DNA of 64,000 nt from Pseudobutyrivibrio ruminis (GCA_015057315.1 SVER01000002.1:97392-161391); one strand, 5' to 3'. Shown: positions 25,994-36,148, counted from the first letter of the stretch. Made by a program: numbers and translations. The notes: a model not told the origin generated them from the sequence alone.

Positions 25994-26038
25994 GATGAAG
26001 TATTCCTGGCGGGGCAACCCGTCAGGATGTACAACATC
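25994..26038 (+). other. Intercistronic hairpin after major pilin gene 1
   Basis: TCCTGGCGGG (26004-26013) and CCCGTCAGGA (26018-26027) form a strong stem closed by a GCAA loop, with outer pairing of GATG and CATC. No T run follows, so it is better explained as an mRNA-stabilising or partial-attenuation element between the abundant pilin and the sortase. Confidence 0.65.
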
Positions 26039-26058
26039 AAGGAGAGGACAGTAATTAC

Positions 26059-26922
26059 ATGAAGGCATTTTTTAAGAATAATTACAAGTTAATAGCTACT
26101 GGTGCCTTGATGCTTGCTGGATTGTCCTTGCTGGTGTACCCACTTGTTGCCAACACATGGAATAATCATGTGCAGGCTACATTGGTGAACAATTACGCAG
26201 AGTCAGTGGAAAATGCTATCAAGGAAGGAACACTTGATATTGATGCTGAATTTGATAAAGCATATAGATACAATGAAGAGTTGTTGCCTAGCATTTTGCC
26301 AGATTCATTTGCAGAGGCTGAGGCCAACGGAGCAGATCAAACATATATGAGCATTTTAAATGCTAATGGGGATGGAATCATGGGTTATATTCAGATTCCT
26401 TCTATTAATGTGAAGCTTCCTATTTTTCATACTACATCAGAAGATGTTCTTCAGACTGGTGTAGGTCATTTGGAAGGTTCATCTCTCCCAGTAGGTGGAG
26501 AGAGTACACATTCTGTTTTGTCGGCCCACAGAGGATTGCCAAGCGCGACTCTTTTTACAGATTTAGATAAGGTACAGATAGGCGATGATTTCTTTTTGAT
26601 AATCATGGATGAGTACATAGCCTATGAGGTTGACCAGATAGAAGTAGTGGAGCCAGACGATACTTCTCTATTGCAGGTGGAGAATGGTAAGGATTTATGC
26701 ACTCTTATCACATGTACTCCTTATGGTGTTAATACACAGCGTTTGATGGTTAGAGGACACAGAATTCCTTACACGCCAGAGCTTCTTGCGGATGCCAAAA
26801 CACCTACTTTTGGTACAGTAAGTCTTCGCACTAATTACTTATTATGGGTAATTGTTGGCCTTGCTATTGTTACAGCTTTTATAATTGTTTTACATTTAAT
26901 CGACAAAAGAAAGAGTAAATAA
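26059..26922 (+). CDS. srtC: Class C sortase 1 (pilin polymerase)
   Basis: A 287-residue membrane transpeptidase with an N-terminal membrane helix, catalytic His157 (SAHRGL), Cys219 in TLITCTPYGVNT and Arg228, and a C-terminal hydrophobic helix (about 258-280). The TLxTCTPYGVNTxR block is diagnostic of class C, which joins pilin subunits through lysine-threonine isopeptide bonds. The usual DPW/DPF lid motif is not evident. It lies directly behind the major pilin gene, so polymerisation of that pilin is its expected task. Confidence 0.93.
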   Translation: MKAFFKNNYKLIATGALMLAGLSLLVYPLVANTWNNHVQATLVNNYAESVENAIKEGTLDIDAEFDKAYRYNEELLPSILPDSFAEAEANGADQTYMSILNANGDGIMGYIQIPSINVKLPIFHTTSEDVLQTGVGHLEGSSLPVGGESTHSVLSAHRGLPSATLFTDLDKVQIGDDFFLIIMDEYIAYEVDQIEVVEPDDTSLLQVENGKDLCTLITCTPYGVNTQRLMVRGHRIPYTPELLADAKTPTFGTVSLRTNYLLWVIVGLAIVTAFIIVLHLIDKRKSK

Positions 26923-26940
26923 ATCTGAAGGGAGAATTCA

Positions 26941-28017
26941 GTGAGAGGGTTAGCATTAAAAAGGAAAAACTTAATGGTGTTAGCTTTAGCAGCTGCTGTG
27001 GCAGTATCCGGATTTAGTTTTTATAGAGCTAATGCTGCATCTTATATTGATGAAAATAAACAGTGTTCTATCACGGTTCAAATTCCAACAGCATGTTTAT
27101 ATGAGGAAGGCAACCATACCGGGATTTCTGATGGAATCATTATGTATGATGGAGATGTTACTGTTAATTTTTACAAGATAGCTGAAGTAGAGCTTAACGG
27201 TTCCTACGGTAAAGCACTTGCAGATGTAGATTTATCTGTTCTTAATAATAAGGAAGTTTATGCTAAACAGTGGGAAGATTTGACGAATAATGCATACAAG
27301 GCTGTGAAGAACACTAAGCCTACCTACACTATGACAATCAATCCTTCAAAGGAAACTAAGAAGTCTATAGATGTAGATAGGGGATTATATCTCTATGTAT
27401 GTGAGGATGTTTCTTCTGAAAGATATGACTTTACATTTACAAAATCTATGATATCAGTTCCATCCAGCTATTTGATTCAGGGTGCTACTAAGCTGGATGA
27501 AAACGGAAATATAATAGAAGCTTCCAATAGCGACGAATGGTTATATAACGTGGATGTGGCAATTAAGTCTGTAGCAGAACAAAGACTTGCTAATCTTCAG
27601 ATTAACAAGACACTTAAAACTTTTAACAAATCACTTGGCAATGCTGCATTTGTATTTGATGTAACAGCTAAGCTTGATGGAAATACAGTATTTAGCAATG
27701 TTTACACAATGAATTTTGCAGATGCGACTACACAGAGTATCAAAGTAGAAGGCATTCCTGCTACTGCATCAGTTACAGTAAAAGAAATCTATACAGGCGC
27801 AAGCTACACATTACAGTCAGATGATGATTTATCTAAAGAAACAGTTGTTTATGCTGATAAAGATGCATCGGTGGATTTTTCAAATGATTACGATGAAAGA
27901 CTTGAACTTGGTGGAATTAGTGTAGAAAATCAATTCACAATGGAAGATGGGAAAATCTATTGGATAGATGAAAGTGGAAATAAGATAGAACAAAAAACAG
28001 TTGAAGGAGGCAATTAG
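26941..28017 (+). CDS. Accessory pilin-like protein without sorting motif, locus 1
   Basis: A 358-residue secreted protein starting with GTG after AAGGGAG. It has a signal peptide (cleavage near residue 33, NAA/SY), an N-terminal fimbrial-type domain containing VTVNFYKIAEV, and a C-terminal domain (about 215-330) resembling pilin isopeptide repeats (VNVDVAIKS-like entry, FVFDVTAKLDGN, ASVTVKEIYTGASY). Unlike normal pilins it lacks LPXTG, a C-terminal hydrophobic helix and a charged tail; it ends in IYWIDESGNK and a short tail. It is paralogous to the gene at 37678. How it is attached is unknown; isopeptide joining through a lysine or non-covalent binding are possibilities. Confidence 0.75.
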   Translation: MRGLALKRKNLMVLALAAAVAVSGFSFYRANAASYIDENKQCSITVQIPTACLYEEGNHTGISDGIIMYDGDVTVNFYKIAEVELNGSYGKALADVDLSVLNNKEVYAKQWEDLTNNAYKAVKNTKPTYTMTINPSKETKKSIDVDRGLYLYVCEDVSSERYDFTFTKSMISVPSSYLIQGATKLDENGNIIEASNSDEWLYNVDVAIKSVAEQRLANLQINKTLKTFNKSLGNAAFVFDVTAKLDGNTVFSNVYTMNFADATTQSIKVEGIPATASVTVKEIYTGASYTLQSDDDLSKETVVYADKDASVDFSNDYDERLELGGISVENQFTMEDGKIYWIDESGNKIEQKTVEGGN

Positions 28018-28019
28018 TT

Positions 28020-28550
28020 ATGAAGGGCAGAAATTATTTGTTAGTTGCCGCAGCAGCTGTATTAGTTGCCTCTGCATCAATTAAGCCAGCTATGGCATAT
28101 TTTACAGATTCACATATTGCAGTAGGAGAGCGCACTATTAAGCTTGGAGACTCAAAGCTAACTCCACCTGAGGATAGTGTTTCAAATATGATTAAAACTG
28201 TAGCTATTACAAACACAGGTGATTATGAAGTATTTGTTAGAGTAAAGGCTATTACACCTGAGGGTGTGAAGGTGACAATCAACAAAGAGAGTAAAGCTGA
28301 TTGGGTTTTAGTTGGTGACTACTATTATTATGCTGCATCAGAAGATGTAGAAAACAACGGAACAGTTCTTCCAGTAAAAGAAACAACAAAACCTTTAAAG
28401 CTAGATATAGTTGAGCCTACTGATGAAAATTTAAAAGGACAGCCATTTAATGTTGTAATTGTTCAAGAAGCAACAAAGGTTTTATATCATGAAAATGGAA
28501 AAGCTTTTGCGGATTGGAAGCTTAAGATAAACGGGGAGGTAGATGACTAA
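28020..28550 (+). CDS. SipW-type signal peptide protein, camelysin/TasA-like, locus 1 (a)
   Basis: A 176-residue secreted protein. Its N-terminal hydrophobic segment ends SIKPAMAYFTDS, the pattern of SipW-dependent signal peptides, and the mature part has ITNTGDYEVFVRVKAI followed by a beta-rich region and an IVQEATKVLYHENG segment. This resembles the camelysin/TasA family of fibre-forming matrix proteins. AAGGAGG precedes the start, and its stop overlaps the next ATG by one base. A SipW-like peptidase domain is encoded at 41854. Paralog: 38732. Confidence 0.78.
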   Translation: MKGRNYLLVAAAAVLVASASIKPAMAYFTDSHIAVGERTIKLGDSKLTPPEDSVSNMIKTVAITNTGDYEVFVRVKAITPEGVKVTINKESKADWVLVGDYYYYAASEDVENNGTVLPVKETTKPLKLDIVEPTDENLKGQPFNVVIVQEATKVLYHENGKAFADWKLKINGEVDD

Positions 28551-29335
28551 TGAAAAAGATAGTTAAGAATCCCCTGATAGTACTAGCTGTAGGAATACTT
28601 ATAGTGCTTGGAAGTTCTGTTGGAGCTACTAGAGCAGCATTTATGTATAAAAGTGAAGCTGAAGAAGTAGATTTTCATACAACAAATGTAAAAGTTGCTT
28701 TACTAGAGGGTACAGATGATTCTAAGGAATCTGGTGACATGAAGGATGTTACTGATGATGGAGTATTATCATTTCCAGGTATTCCAGCAGATGATGTAAA
28801 GATTGGTAACAAATATAAAGAGCTTGTAAGCATCAAGAATACATCCACCCAATATGATGAATATGTGAGAGTAACTGTTAGAAAGTATTGGGTAACTGAA
28901 AATGATAATGGAGAAATAGTTAAGAATCCTTCTTTAGACCCGGCACTTATTAAGCTGGATATTGTTAACAATAATCAAGCTAAGTGGTTTGTAGATGAAA
29001 CAGACAGCACTGCAGAGGAAGAGGTTTATTATTTGACTTCACCTGTAGCCTGTGGCGAAGTAGTTCCATTAGTTAGAGGGATTACAATTAGCAATAAGGT
29101 TGTAACTGCAGTAGAAACTAAAGCAGCATCAGATGATGAAGGCAATACTATTTCAGGAACAATCGAGGATTATTATATCTATGATGGTGGCTCATTCTAT
29201 GTAGATGTAAAGGTTGATGCTGTTCAGACCCACAATAGCGAAAGCGCAATCAAAGGTGCTTGGGGTATTGAAGCTAAGTGTGATGCAAAGGATGATGGAA
29301 CAATCATTTCCATAAATGGAGTATCAGTAAAGTAA
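28550..29335 (+). CDS. SipW-type signal peptide protein, TasA-like, locus 1 (b)
   Basis: A 261-residue secreted protein whose N-terminus (GATRAAFMYKSEAEEVDFHT) parallels the start of mature TasA, where WAAF or RAAF precedes a short polar stretch and a beta strand. The mature part includes YVRVTVRKYW and a KVDAVQTHNSESAIKGAWGI segment conserved in its paralog at 39242. No sorting motif or C-terminal helix is present, so it should be released and assembled outside the cell. It overlaps the upstream gene by one base. Confidence 0.72.
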   Translation: MKKIVKNPLIVLAVGILIVLGSSVGATRAAFMYKSEAEEVDFHTTNVKVALLEGTDDSKESGDMKDVTDDGVLSFPGIPADDVKIGNKYKELVSIKNTSTQYDEYVRVTVRKYWVTENDNGEIVKNPSLDPALIKLDIVNNNQAKWFVDETDSTAEEEVYYLTSPVACGEVVPLVRGITISNKVVTAVETKAASDDEGNTISGTIEDYYIYDGGSFYVDVKVDAVQTHNSESAIKGAWGIEAKCDAKDDGTIISINGVSVK

Positions 29336-29354
29336 CTAGTAGAAGGAGTAAGAA

Positions 29355-30188
29355 ATGAAGAAGATATATTTTAATATTGCACTTGCTCTAGCGGTTACAG
29401 TTGTGAGCTTTATGGGAATATCTGAGAAAGTTGATGCGAAGACAGAGGAAGTTACATGGAATGTTAGATATACAGGTGCAGGCTCTACAGGCTTTGAATC
29501 AGAGTATACAGATGATTTGAAATATATAATTTCCAGCGCTATGCCTGGGGATACACTGGTATATACAGTTAACTACCAAAATGTATCAGATAAGAAGATG
29601 GAGTTTTTCCTGGCAGCTGATGTTTTATCTTCATTAGAAGATGACAAGAATGGTGAGACTGCTGTAGGTGGTGCATATTCCTACAAGGTGACCTATGATT
29701 CGGGGGCAGGTGAACAGATTATTTATGATAGTGAGACTGTAGGTGGAGATAATGATGTTCAAAAAGGATTGAATCAGTTAAAAAATGGTAATGCATTGGT
29801 TAGTATTGGCACATTAGATAAGAATCAGTCTGGCAAAGTAAAGCTTATGGTGAAGCTAGATGGTAATTCTCAGGATAACAGTTATATGGAAAAGCTTGCA
29901 CAGCTTAACATACAGTTTGCTGCAACAGAGCCAACTATAGTTGCACCTGAAAATAAAACCAATATAAAAAAGATAAATGAAAGAAGGCAAGTGGTATATA
30001 CAATACCAGGTGGTTCTGAAATTGTTTATATTGATGACGATGAAGTGCCTCTTGATGAAGGATTTAATCCAAAAACCAATGACTCAATTATTCCCCTGTT
30101 GGTTTGTGTAATTGCACTTTTTGTAGGTTTAGGTTTTATTGGATTGTATTTTGTTCTTGTCAAAAAGTATAAAGGGGAGGTGTGCTAG
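29355..30188 (+). CDS. Surface protein with NPKTN sorting motif, locus 1
   Basis: A 277-residue protein with a cleavable N-terminal signal (near residue 28, VDA/KT) and an extracellular beta-rich region (PGDTLVYTVNYQNVSDKK, then LDGNSQDNSYMEKLA). The C-terminal sorting signal is NPKTND followed by a 22-residue hydrophobic segment and KKYKGEVC. NPKTN/NPQTN is the motif known for some class B sortases, unlike the LPXTG of the pilins here. It is paralogous to 39988, which has NPVTG. A class B sortase domain is encoded at 41854, its plausible anchor enzyme. It could be the base subunit linking fibre to peptidoglycan; that is inference. Confidence 0.78.
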   Translation: MKKIYFNIALALAVTVVSFMGISEKVDAKTEEVTWNVRYTGAGSTGFESEYTDDLKYIISSAMPGDTLVYTVNYQNVSDKKMEFFLAADVLSSLEDDKNGETAVGGAYSYKVTYDSGAGEQIIYDSETVGGDNDVQKGLNQLKNGNALVSIGTLDKNQSGKVKLMVKLDGNSQDNSYMEKLAQLNIQFAATEPTIVAPENKTNIKKINERRQVVYTIPGGSEIVYIDDDEVPLDEGFNPKTNDSIIPLLVCVIALFVGLGFIGLYFVLVKKYKGEVC

Positions 30189-30189
30189 A

Positions 30190-31287
30190 ATGAAGCAGAT
30201 TAAAGGCTTGCTTGGTACATTATTGGCATTTATCTTTGTAGTGACTGCTATTATGGCATACCCAATTAATGCAAAGGCATATAATTATACTATAAAAATC
30301 AAATTAGCCTGTTCATCTGAAGAGAAGGCCGAGTTTATTGCTTTAGCGGATATGATATCCTCTAAAGCTCTAACACTAACAAATGGCGAGGCTACTATTA
30401 ATGGTGAGACACTTACTCTTTCAGGACTGAATTATGGCGATAAGATTTCGTTTAATCCACAGGCGGCTGTAAATATTAGCGAGGATTCTAAGTATTATGT
30501 TAAGGGAATGCGTGTGGCTGGAACAAATAATGTTTTGGCAGCAGGTGCCTTTGATGTATTTGAAGATCAGACTTATGTTATAGCTTATGGTGTTGGTGAT
30601 ATTGTTCCTTATATAGTTAATTATGTAGATGAAGATGGGAAAAAACTACTTGATTCAGTTACTTATTATTCAGCTGCTGGGGAAGCAGTGTATATTCCCT
30701 ATAAGCACATAGATGGATATGCTCCAATTAAAGCATATTGTAATTATGATGATAAGCTTCTCTACAACTATCCTAATGCTTACAATATTCCAGTTAAGAA
30801 TTTACCAAAGCCAGATGAAGAGGGTAATCCTGCTGAATATACATTTTTATATTCAAAGGGTGGAACAAACCAGGTAGTTACAACAGATATTGAGATAGTA
30901 GAAACCTCTATCAGCTACGATGCACCAATCTATAATTTCCAGTCTAAAAATTTAAGTAGAATTTATAAAAAAGGTGAAACTACCACATTAAGGCATTCTA
31001 GAAATAATGGTGATGGACAGGATTCGAATGGTATAAACCAGGAAAATGATGATTTGGAAAATCAATCTGTAGAAGAGTCTGATACACCAAGTGAAGATGA
31101 TGGATTAGTTGAGATTGATGACGATGCTACGGCAAAATCTGGTGAAGTTAAGGATACATTTATTCGCAATATGATTGTTGGAATAATAATTGCTTTAATT
31201 GCCATTGCTATTATAATTATTACCTTAATAATTGCCATGAAAAAGAAAAAAGCAATAAAAATAAATTCAGACCAGAAAGCTGAATAG
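30190..31287 (+). CDS. MucBP-domain membrane protein, locus 1
   Basis: A 365-residue protein with a signal peptide (near residue 32, AKA/YN), an N-terminal beta-rich domain (about 35-140), a MucBP-like domain (about 140-190: VPYIVNYVDEDGKKLLDS, then IDGYAP), a low-complexity acidic linker and one C-terminal membrane helix with a basic tail. There is no LPXTG; the helix probably anchors it. An upstream in-frame start exists, but AAAGGGGAGG at 30171-30180 fits the ATG at 30190, one base after the preceding stop. MucBP domains bind mucin-like glycans in other bacteria. Paralog: 40817. Confidence 0.75.
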   Translation: MKQIKGLLGTLLAFIFVVTAIMAYPINAKAYNYTIKIKLACSSEEKAEFIALADMISSKALTLTNGEATINGETLTLSGLNYGDKISFNPQAAVNISEDSKYYVKGMRVAGTNNVLAAGAFDVFEDQTYVIAYGVGDIVPYIVNYVDEDGKKLLDSVTYYSAAGEAVYIPYKHIDGYAPIKAYCNYDDKLLYNYPNAYNIPVKNLPKPDEEGNPAEYTFLYSKGGTNQVVTTDIEIVETSISYDAPIYNFQSKNLSRIYKKGETTTLRHSRNNGDGQDSNGINQENDDLENQSVEESDTPSEDDGLVEIDDDATAKSGEVKDTFIRNMIVGIIIALIAIAIIIITLIIAMKKKKAIKINSDQKAE

Positions 31288-31360
31288 ACAAAAGTGATAT
31301 TTTTATTTTGCCTAAAATATGGTAAGGTTAAATTAATACATAGGGGAGTGGGGGATTACC

Positions 31361-32242
31361 ATGAGACAAATAATCACTAAGGTAGTAGTTGTTTTATTTT
31401 TTCTTGCAGGGGCAGGGTTGCTTTCATATCCAATTCTTTCTAATGAGTGGAATACTTATGTACAAAGTAAACTCATAGGCAATTATCAGGACAAATTATC
31501 ATCAATGGAAGATGATGAATATGTATTAGAATGGAATGCTGCAAAAGATTTCAATAGTCAAATTATTCAAAATGACATTGGTACAGATGTTTTTGGTATG
31601 GATGCGGAAAATGATGAGGATGTTCCAACAGAAAAGTTTTACGATTCGAAGTATTATTCAGTGCTAAATGTAAATGGTGATGGAATAATGGGATATCTAT
31701 CTATTCCTAAGATTAATCTTAAGCTTCCTATTATGCATGGTACATTTGATGAATTTATACAAACGGCTTTAGGGCACATGAATGGCACTGCTTTACCTAT
31801 AGGTGGGGCGGGAACACATTCAGTAATAGTTGGGCATAGAGGATTGCCACAGGCAGAGTTATTCACTAATATAGATCAGCTTAAGGAAGGGGATAAGTTC
31901 TACGTACATATCCTTGATGAAGTTCATGCTTATCAGGTAGATAAAATCTATCCTATGATTGAGGCTGACGATATTGATACTTTAAAAGACGCACTTGCTG
32001 TCGAAGATGGGAAGGATTATATTACCTTATTTACATGTACTCCTTATGGAGTGAATACCCATAGGCTTTTGGTAAGAGGAAGCAGGGTAGAGTATCTTGG
32101 GGAGGATGAAACACCAAAAGGAGCCCAGGCTGTTGTTGAAACAGTGCATGATTATTATCTGGTAGTGTTTATAGCTGGGCTGTTAATTGCTTTAATCATT
32201 ATTCTAATAATAAGATACATATTAAAAAAGAAAAATACATAG
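31361..32242 (+). CDS. srtC: Class C sortase 2
   Basis: A 293-residue class C sortase with an N-terminal helix, the segment YYSVLNVNGDGIMGYLSIPKI, His159 (VGHRGL), Cys226 in TLFTCTPYGVNTHR, Arg235 and a C-terminal membrane helix. It lies 73 bases after the MucBP gene, with GGGGAGTGGGGG upstream, and before a terminator, so it closes locus 1. Because locus 2 has no class C sortase of its own, this enzyme may serve locus 2, or both loci may share the two enzymes. Confidence 0.93.
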   Translation: MRQIITKVVVVLFFLAGAGLLSYPILSNEWNTYVQSKLIGNYQDKLSSMEDDEYVLEWNAAKDFNSQIIQNDIGTDVFGMDAENDEDVPTEKFYDSKYYSVLNVNGDGIMGYLSIPKINLKLPIMHGTFDEFIQTALGHMNGTALPIGGAGTHSVIVGHRGLPQAELFTNIDQLKEGDKFYVHILDEVHAYQVDKIYPMIEADDIDTLKDALAVEDGKDYITLFTCTPYGVNTHRLLVRGSRVEYLGEDETPKGAQAVVETVHDYYLVVFIAGLLIALIIILIIRYILKKKNT

Positions 32243-32252
32243 TTGTAAGTCC

Positions 32253-32284
32253 AAAAGAGTCACTTGTAAGTGGCTCTTTTTTAA
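32253..32284 (+). terminator. Intrinsic terminator after pilus locus 1
   Basis: AAAAGAGTCAC (32253-32263) pairs with GTGGCTCTTTT (32270-32280), allowing a G-U pair, then T residues. It separates the two pilus loci. Confidence 0.85.
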
Positions 32285-32353
32285 TAATAAAAAGTTATAA
32301 TGGTCAGAAATAAACAGATTTCAAGCCTAAACTATCACAAAACTAAGGAATTC

Positions 32354-32380
32354 GTGCCAAAAAACATATACTTTTTGCCA
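32354..32380. promoter_or_regulatory. TGCCA direct repeats upstream of pilus locus 2
   Basis: GTGCCA (32354-32359) and TTGCCA (32375-32380) are 21 bp apart, matching the pairs before locus 1 and the serine-rich adhesin. A CTGTTACA at 32405-32412 also recurs at 43134-43141. Candidate LytTR-type operator. Confidence 0.5.
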
Positions 32381-32485
32381 ATTAGTAGATAAGTTTTCTC
32401 TCAGCTGTTACACTAAACTTACACAAAAGTTATTTAGTATAACATTTGTCCACGGGAGTTCTGTTTGTAGAGTGAGGAAGAGTTT

Positions 32486-35400
32486 ATGAAAAGAAATCGT
32501 TTATTCAATAAAATCATATCATTAAGCCTTATTTTCGCTTTATATTTTTCCATGTCAGCAAGCGCATTTGCAGAATTAGAGACAGATACAGAATCTGTAA
32601 ATAATGAAACTGTGTCTGAGGAAGTGAAGGTAGAAGAATCTGCTACCGAAATGCATTCAGATGAATCAACTGAGGCTAACGAAGTTGCCACAGGCAATGA
32701 GTCAGTTGATAACCAACAGAATATGAATGCTGACAAGCAGAACCAGACAGCCAGTGAACCTTCTAATGAAGGAGGAGTTGTTGAGCAGGTTATCACTCCG
32801 ATAGTGGAAGAAATTAAAGAAGCTGTTAATGAAATAATTGGTGATGAAGCAAATTCAGAAGAATCAGAAGAAGACCAATTAGAGGCTGAAGAAGACAAGG
32901 CACTTGAGGAAGAAGAAAAAACAGAATGTGAACATGAGCTTAGCTATACTTCAAATAAGGATGGCACACATACAGTTACCTGTGACAACTTAGAAGAAGG
33001 GGAAGAATTCGAAGAGTACACAGAAAGCTGTGAATACAATGACGAAGGCGTATGTATTAAATGTGGTTACCACAAACTTCCAGAATCAATTCTTACATAC
33101 GAGGATGATGAAGTAATTGTTACAGTAAGCGGAGCGATTCCAGAGAAGGCGGATCTTAAGGTAAAGCCTATCAAGGCAGATAGCGAAGACACTGCAGCAG
33201 AATATACAAAGGTTAAAGAAAAATTAAATGGTGAAACAGAATTAAACGACAACATTAATTACGGATTTGTAGCTTACGACATTTGCTTTGTTAATCAGGA
33301 AACATCAGAAGAAGTAGAACCAAATGGTGATGTAACAGTGAAGCTAGAGTATAAGCAAGCGGTTTTACCAATAGATGTGAGTGGAAAAGATAAGGTAGAT
33401 GTTTCAGTACTACATTTTAACGAGCAGACAGACAAGATTGATAATTTAACATCTGAGAAAAAAGCTGATTTAGAGCTAGATAACAATAGTGCATTAACAA
33501 AGGCAGAAATAGTTACAGATAGCTTTTCTACTTTCGTAGTTACATGGGTATCAACAAACAATGCCAAGGTAATACTTAATATTAAAAACAGAGATATTGA
33601 TGGAAATGAATTAGCAGTTGGAGATGGAACCAAGGATCTTACTGGATTTGGAGATGAGCAGGCACAGTTAGTAAATGATTTGGTTGAGCACATAGCTAAT
33701 CATACTTTTATAGAAGCTAAATATAACAATCAGGTTTTTGATGAAATTAAGATTGAAGCATACGACGTAGGATACTACTACTATAGGACTACATACTATA
33801 GAGTAAGGATTTTTAATAATGATGTAGAGATAGCTACTTTGGATTCCGGGGATTCAGACAACAAGCTGACTGTAGACATTCAGGCATATTATAAGGAAGA
33901 TAGTAACCTATCAGTAACTAAAAAGGCTACAGGGGTTGCAGCTACAGATACAAACACCCAGTATGAATTCAAATTGCTTGATGCAAGTGGAGCACCAGTG
34001 GCTAACGAAGGCTATAGCATAGATGGTACTAAGTATCACACAGATGCAAATGGTATTTTCAAATTAAAGGCTTCTCAAAAGGCTGAGTTTGACGCCCTTA
34101 ACGAAGGAGAATACAAGATAATAGAATCAGCTATTATTAGCTCTGATTACAATTTTGAAAACTTTGTTACTAAGGTATATTTAGGAACGGATAAGGTACC
34201 AAAGGCTGAATACGCAGCCACATATACAGGCTCAAGAGAGTATGAAGTAACAGTGACAGATGCTTCTAGACCACAGGTGGTATTTAAGAACATGTTAACC
34301 TATACTTACCCTGTATCTAAGTCAGATGAACAGCTGTCAAAGTTTATTAAGTACAACAGTAATTCAGATGACTACAATCTATCACTAAAATATCTGCCAC
34401 CTGATGAAACAGTACGAACCATAATATATGGTCAGGAAGAAGACCAGGTTGTTACCAACAAAGTAGTTGATATTATAATGGTCATCGATGTTTCATCATC
34501 AATGGCAGGTGAAAATATCAAATATGTTAAGGATGCTACTAAGGCAATGGTAAAGGTATTTGAATCAAAGCCTGATGTAGATGCCAAATGGAAGATTCTA
34601 GAGTTTGGAACCAGAGCATCCGCAGGAGGATGGATAAACACAGAGGATGTATATCCTGAGGTTAGTTCCATTGAAATAGGAAGTAATATAGGAACTAATT
34701 ACGATGCTGGCTTAACATTGGCTCAAAGCGAAATGGCAGGAGCAAGAGCTGGAGCAGAGAGAATAGTTATCTTCCTTACAGATGGTCAACCAACATTTTA
34801 TTTGAACAACAATGGCTCTGTTGGAGGAAACGGTAGCTCAACCACCAGAACAGTTTACAACGAATCAATAAATGCAGCCAAAGCGCTTACTAACTGCGAC
34901 GCCTTTTATGCAGTTGGTATGGGATTAGGTTATATTGATGGAATTAATATGTACGGTATTACCTTGTTGGAAAACCTGGCAAATGCAGTTCCTAATGCAA
35001 AAACAAAAGAAGCAACTAATATAAAGGCATCAGAGGTTGGAGCTAAATTTAGTAACCTAGCAGGTACTATTTCTACTACCACCACTGGTGAGGACGAGAT
35101 TCACACAGTAAACTATTACGCTTCAAATGTTGTTATTACAGATTACCTAAGTGAATATGTTGATATAAAGCCTAACTCAGAGTTCTACCTAAGTATTATG
35201 GATGGTGATGCTGAGCTACAGGATATAGGAAAAGGTAAATGGGATGGCTTGGATGGTCATATAGATGCAAATGGTGCAATGACAAATGCAGCTACCTATG
35301 AAGTATATGATGGAGACGAAACCATTATAGTTACTGCAACTTATGATTCAGCTGAGCGCAAGATGGTTATAAGCTTCCCTGATGGATATGAATTAGATAA

Positions 35401-36148
35401 GAGATATTCATACGGTGTTACCTTTAAGGTGGTTCCATCAGACCTGGCTTATGATACATATTTAGAATCAGGCTACAATGCAATAGGTGATGAAGGAACT
35501 GACAACGTAACAGCACAGACCCCTACATCATCTGGCAAGGAAGGTTTTAGATCAAATACAAAGGCAACGGCAGACTACACATATAAATCTAATCACTATG
35601 AAAAGCTTTTCCCACATCCAGTTATTCAGGTTTACTACAAAAATGTTTGGGAAATCTACAAAACAGATGGAGATGGAAAGGCTGGTGTAAGACTTGATGG
35701 AGCCCAGTTCTTACTTAAGGAAGCGGGGGACAATCCGCAGAGTGCATACCTTGGAGTAAGCAAGGGAGAGGAAGAAGGTAAGATTACCTGGGACCTTAAG
35801 GAAGATGAGGCTGTTCCTGTAGAAAAAACATACATGCTTACAGAAGTTAGCGCACCTACAGGATATGCAAAGAGCGGTGAGTATTGGGAGATAGCGCTTG
35901 ATGCAGACAACAAGCCTACCGTTACAGCCTACACTCCACAAGGCGAAACCACTGAATGTGAGAGTGAAGTGGTTAGAAACAAAAATGTTATAACCTACAA
36001 GTTCTACTATAAGAATTTGTTGCAGGCAATTGAGTTGCCAAATACTGGTGGTACTGGAACAGATAATACCAATGCAATAGGATTTACATTCATCATGCTT
36101 TCAACTTATCTGTTTTATAAAAATAAGAAAAAACAAAAAATGGCATAA
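32486..36148 (+). CDS. LPXTG-anchored pilus tip adhesin with VWA domain
   Basis: A 1220-residue surface protein. It has a signal peptide (near residue 29, SAFA/EL), an acidic linker (about 30-150), a small Cys/His segment (CEHEL, then C...C...CIKCGY, about 150-195), and a beta-rich region. The von Willebrand A domain (about 660-880) has the MIDAS motif D668-V-S-S-S and FLTDGQPTF. The C-terminal SpaA-type domain (about 1055-1150) has an E-box YMLTEVSAPTGY, and the sorting signal LPNTG is at 1184-1188 followed by a hydrophobic helix and KKKQKMA. VWA tip adhesins are typical of sortase pili and bind host or matrix ligands through metal. It is the first gene of locus 2. Confidence 0.9.
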   Translation: MKRNRLFNKIISLSLIFALYFSMSASAFAELETDTESVNNETVSEEVKVEESATEMHSDESTEANEVATGNESVDNQQNMNADKQNQTASEPSNEGGVVEQVITPIVEEIKEAVNEIIGDEANSEESEEDQLEAEEDKALEEEEKTECEHELSYTSNKDGTHTVTCDNLEEGEEFEEYTESCEYNDEGVCIKCGYHKLPESILTYEDDEVIVTVSGAIPEKADLKVKPIKADSEDTAAEYTKVKEKLNGETELNDNINYGFVAYDICFVNQETSEEVEPNGDVTVKLEYKQAVLPIDVSGKDKVDVSVLHFNEQTDKIDNLTSEKKADLELDNNSALTKAEIVTDSFSTFVVTWVSTNNAKVILNIKNRDIDGNELAVGDGTKDLTGFGDEQAQLVNDLVEHIANHTFIEAKYNNQVFDEIKIEAYDVGYYYYRTTYYRVRIFNNDVEIATLDSGDSDNKLTVDIQAYYKEDSNLSVTKKATGVAATDTNTQYEFKLLDASGAPVANEGYSIDGTKYHTDANGIFKLKASQKAEFDALNEGEYKIIESAIISSDYNFENFVTKVYLGTDKVPKAEYAATYTGSREYEVTVTDASRPQVVFKNMLTYTYPVSKSDEQLSKFIKYNSNSDDYNLSLKYLPPDETVRTIIYGQEEDQVVTNKVVDIIMVIDVSSSMAGENIKYVKDATKAMVKVFESKPDVDAKWKILEFGTRASAGGWINTEDVYPEVSSIEIGSNIGTNYDAGLTLAQSEMAGARAGAERIVIFLTDGQPTFYLNNNGSVGGNGSSTTRTVYNESINAAKALTNCDAFYAVGMGLGYIDGINMYGITLLENLANAVPNAKTKEATNIKASEVGAKFSNLAGTISTTTTGEDEIHTVNYYASNVVITDYLSEYVDIKPNSEFYLSIMDGDAELQDIGKGKWDGLDGHIDANGAMTNAATYEVYDGDETIIVTATYDSAERKMVISFPDGYELDKRYSYGVTFKVVPSDLAYDTYLESGYNAIGDEGTDNVTAQTPTSSGKEGFRSNTKATADYTYKSNHYEKLFPHPVIQVYYKNVWEIYKTDGDGKAGVRLDGAQFLLKEAGDNPQSAYLGVSKGEEEGKITWDLKEDEAVPVEKTYMLTEVSAPTGYAKSGEYWEIALDADNKPTVTAYTPQGETTECESEVVRNKNVITYKFYYKNLLQAIELPNTGGTGTDNTNAIGFTFIMLSTYLFYKNKKKQKMA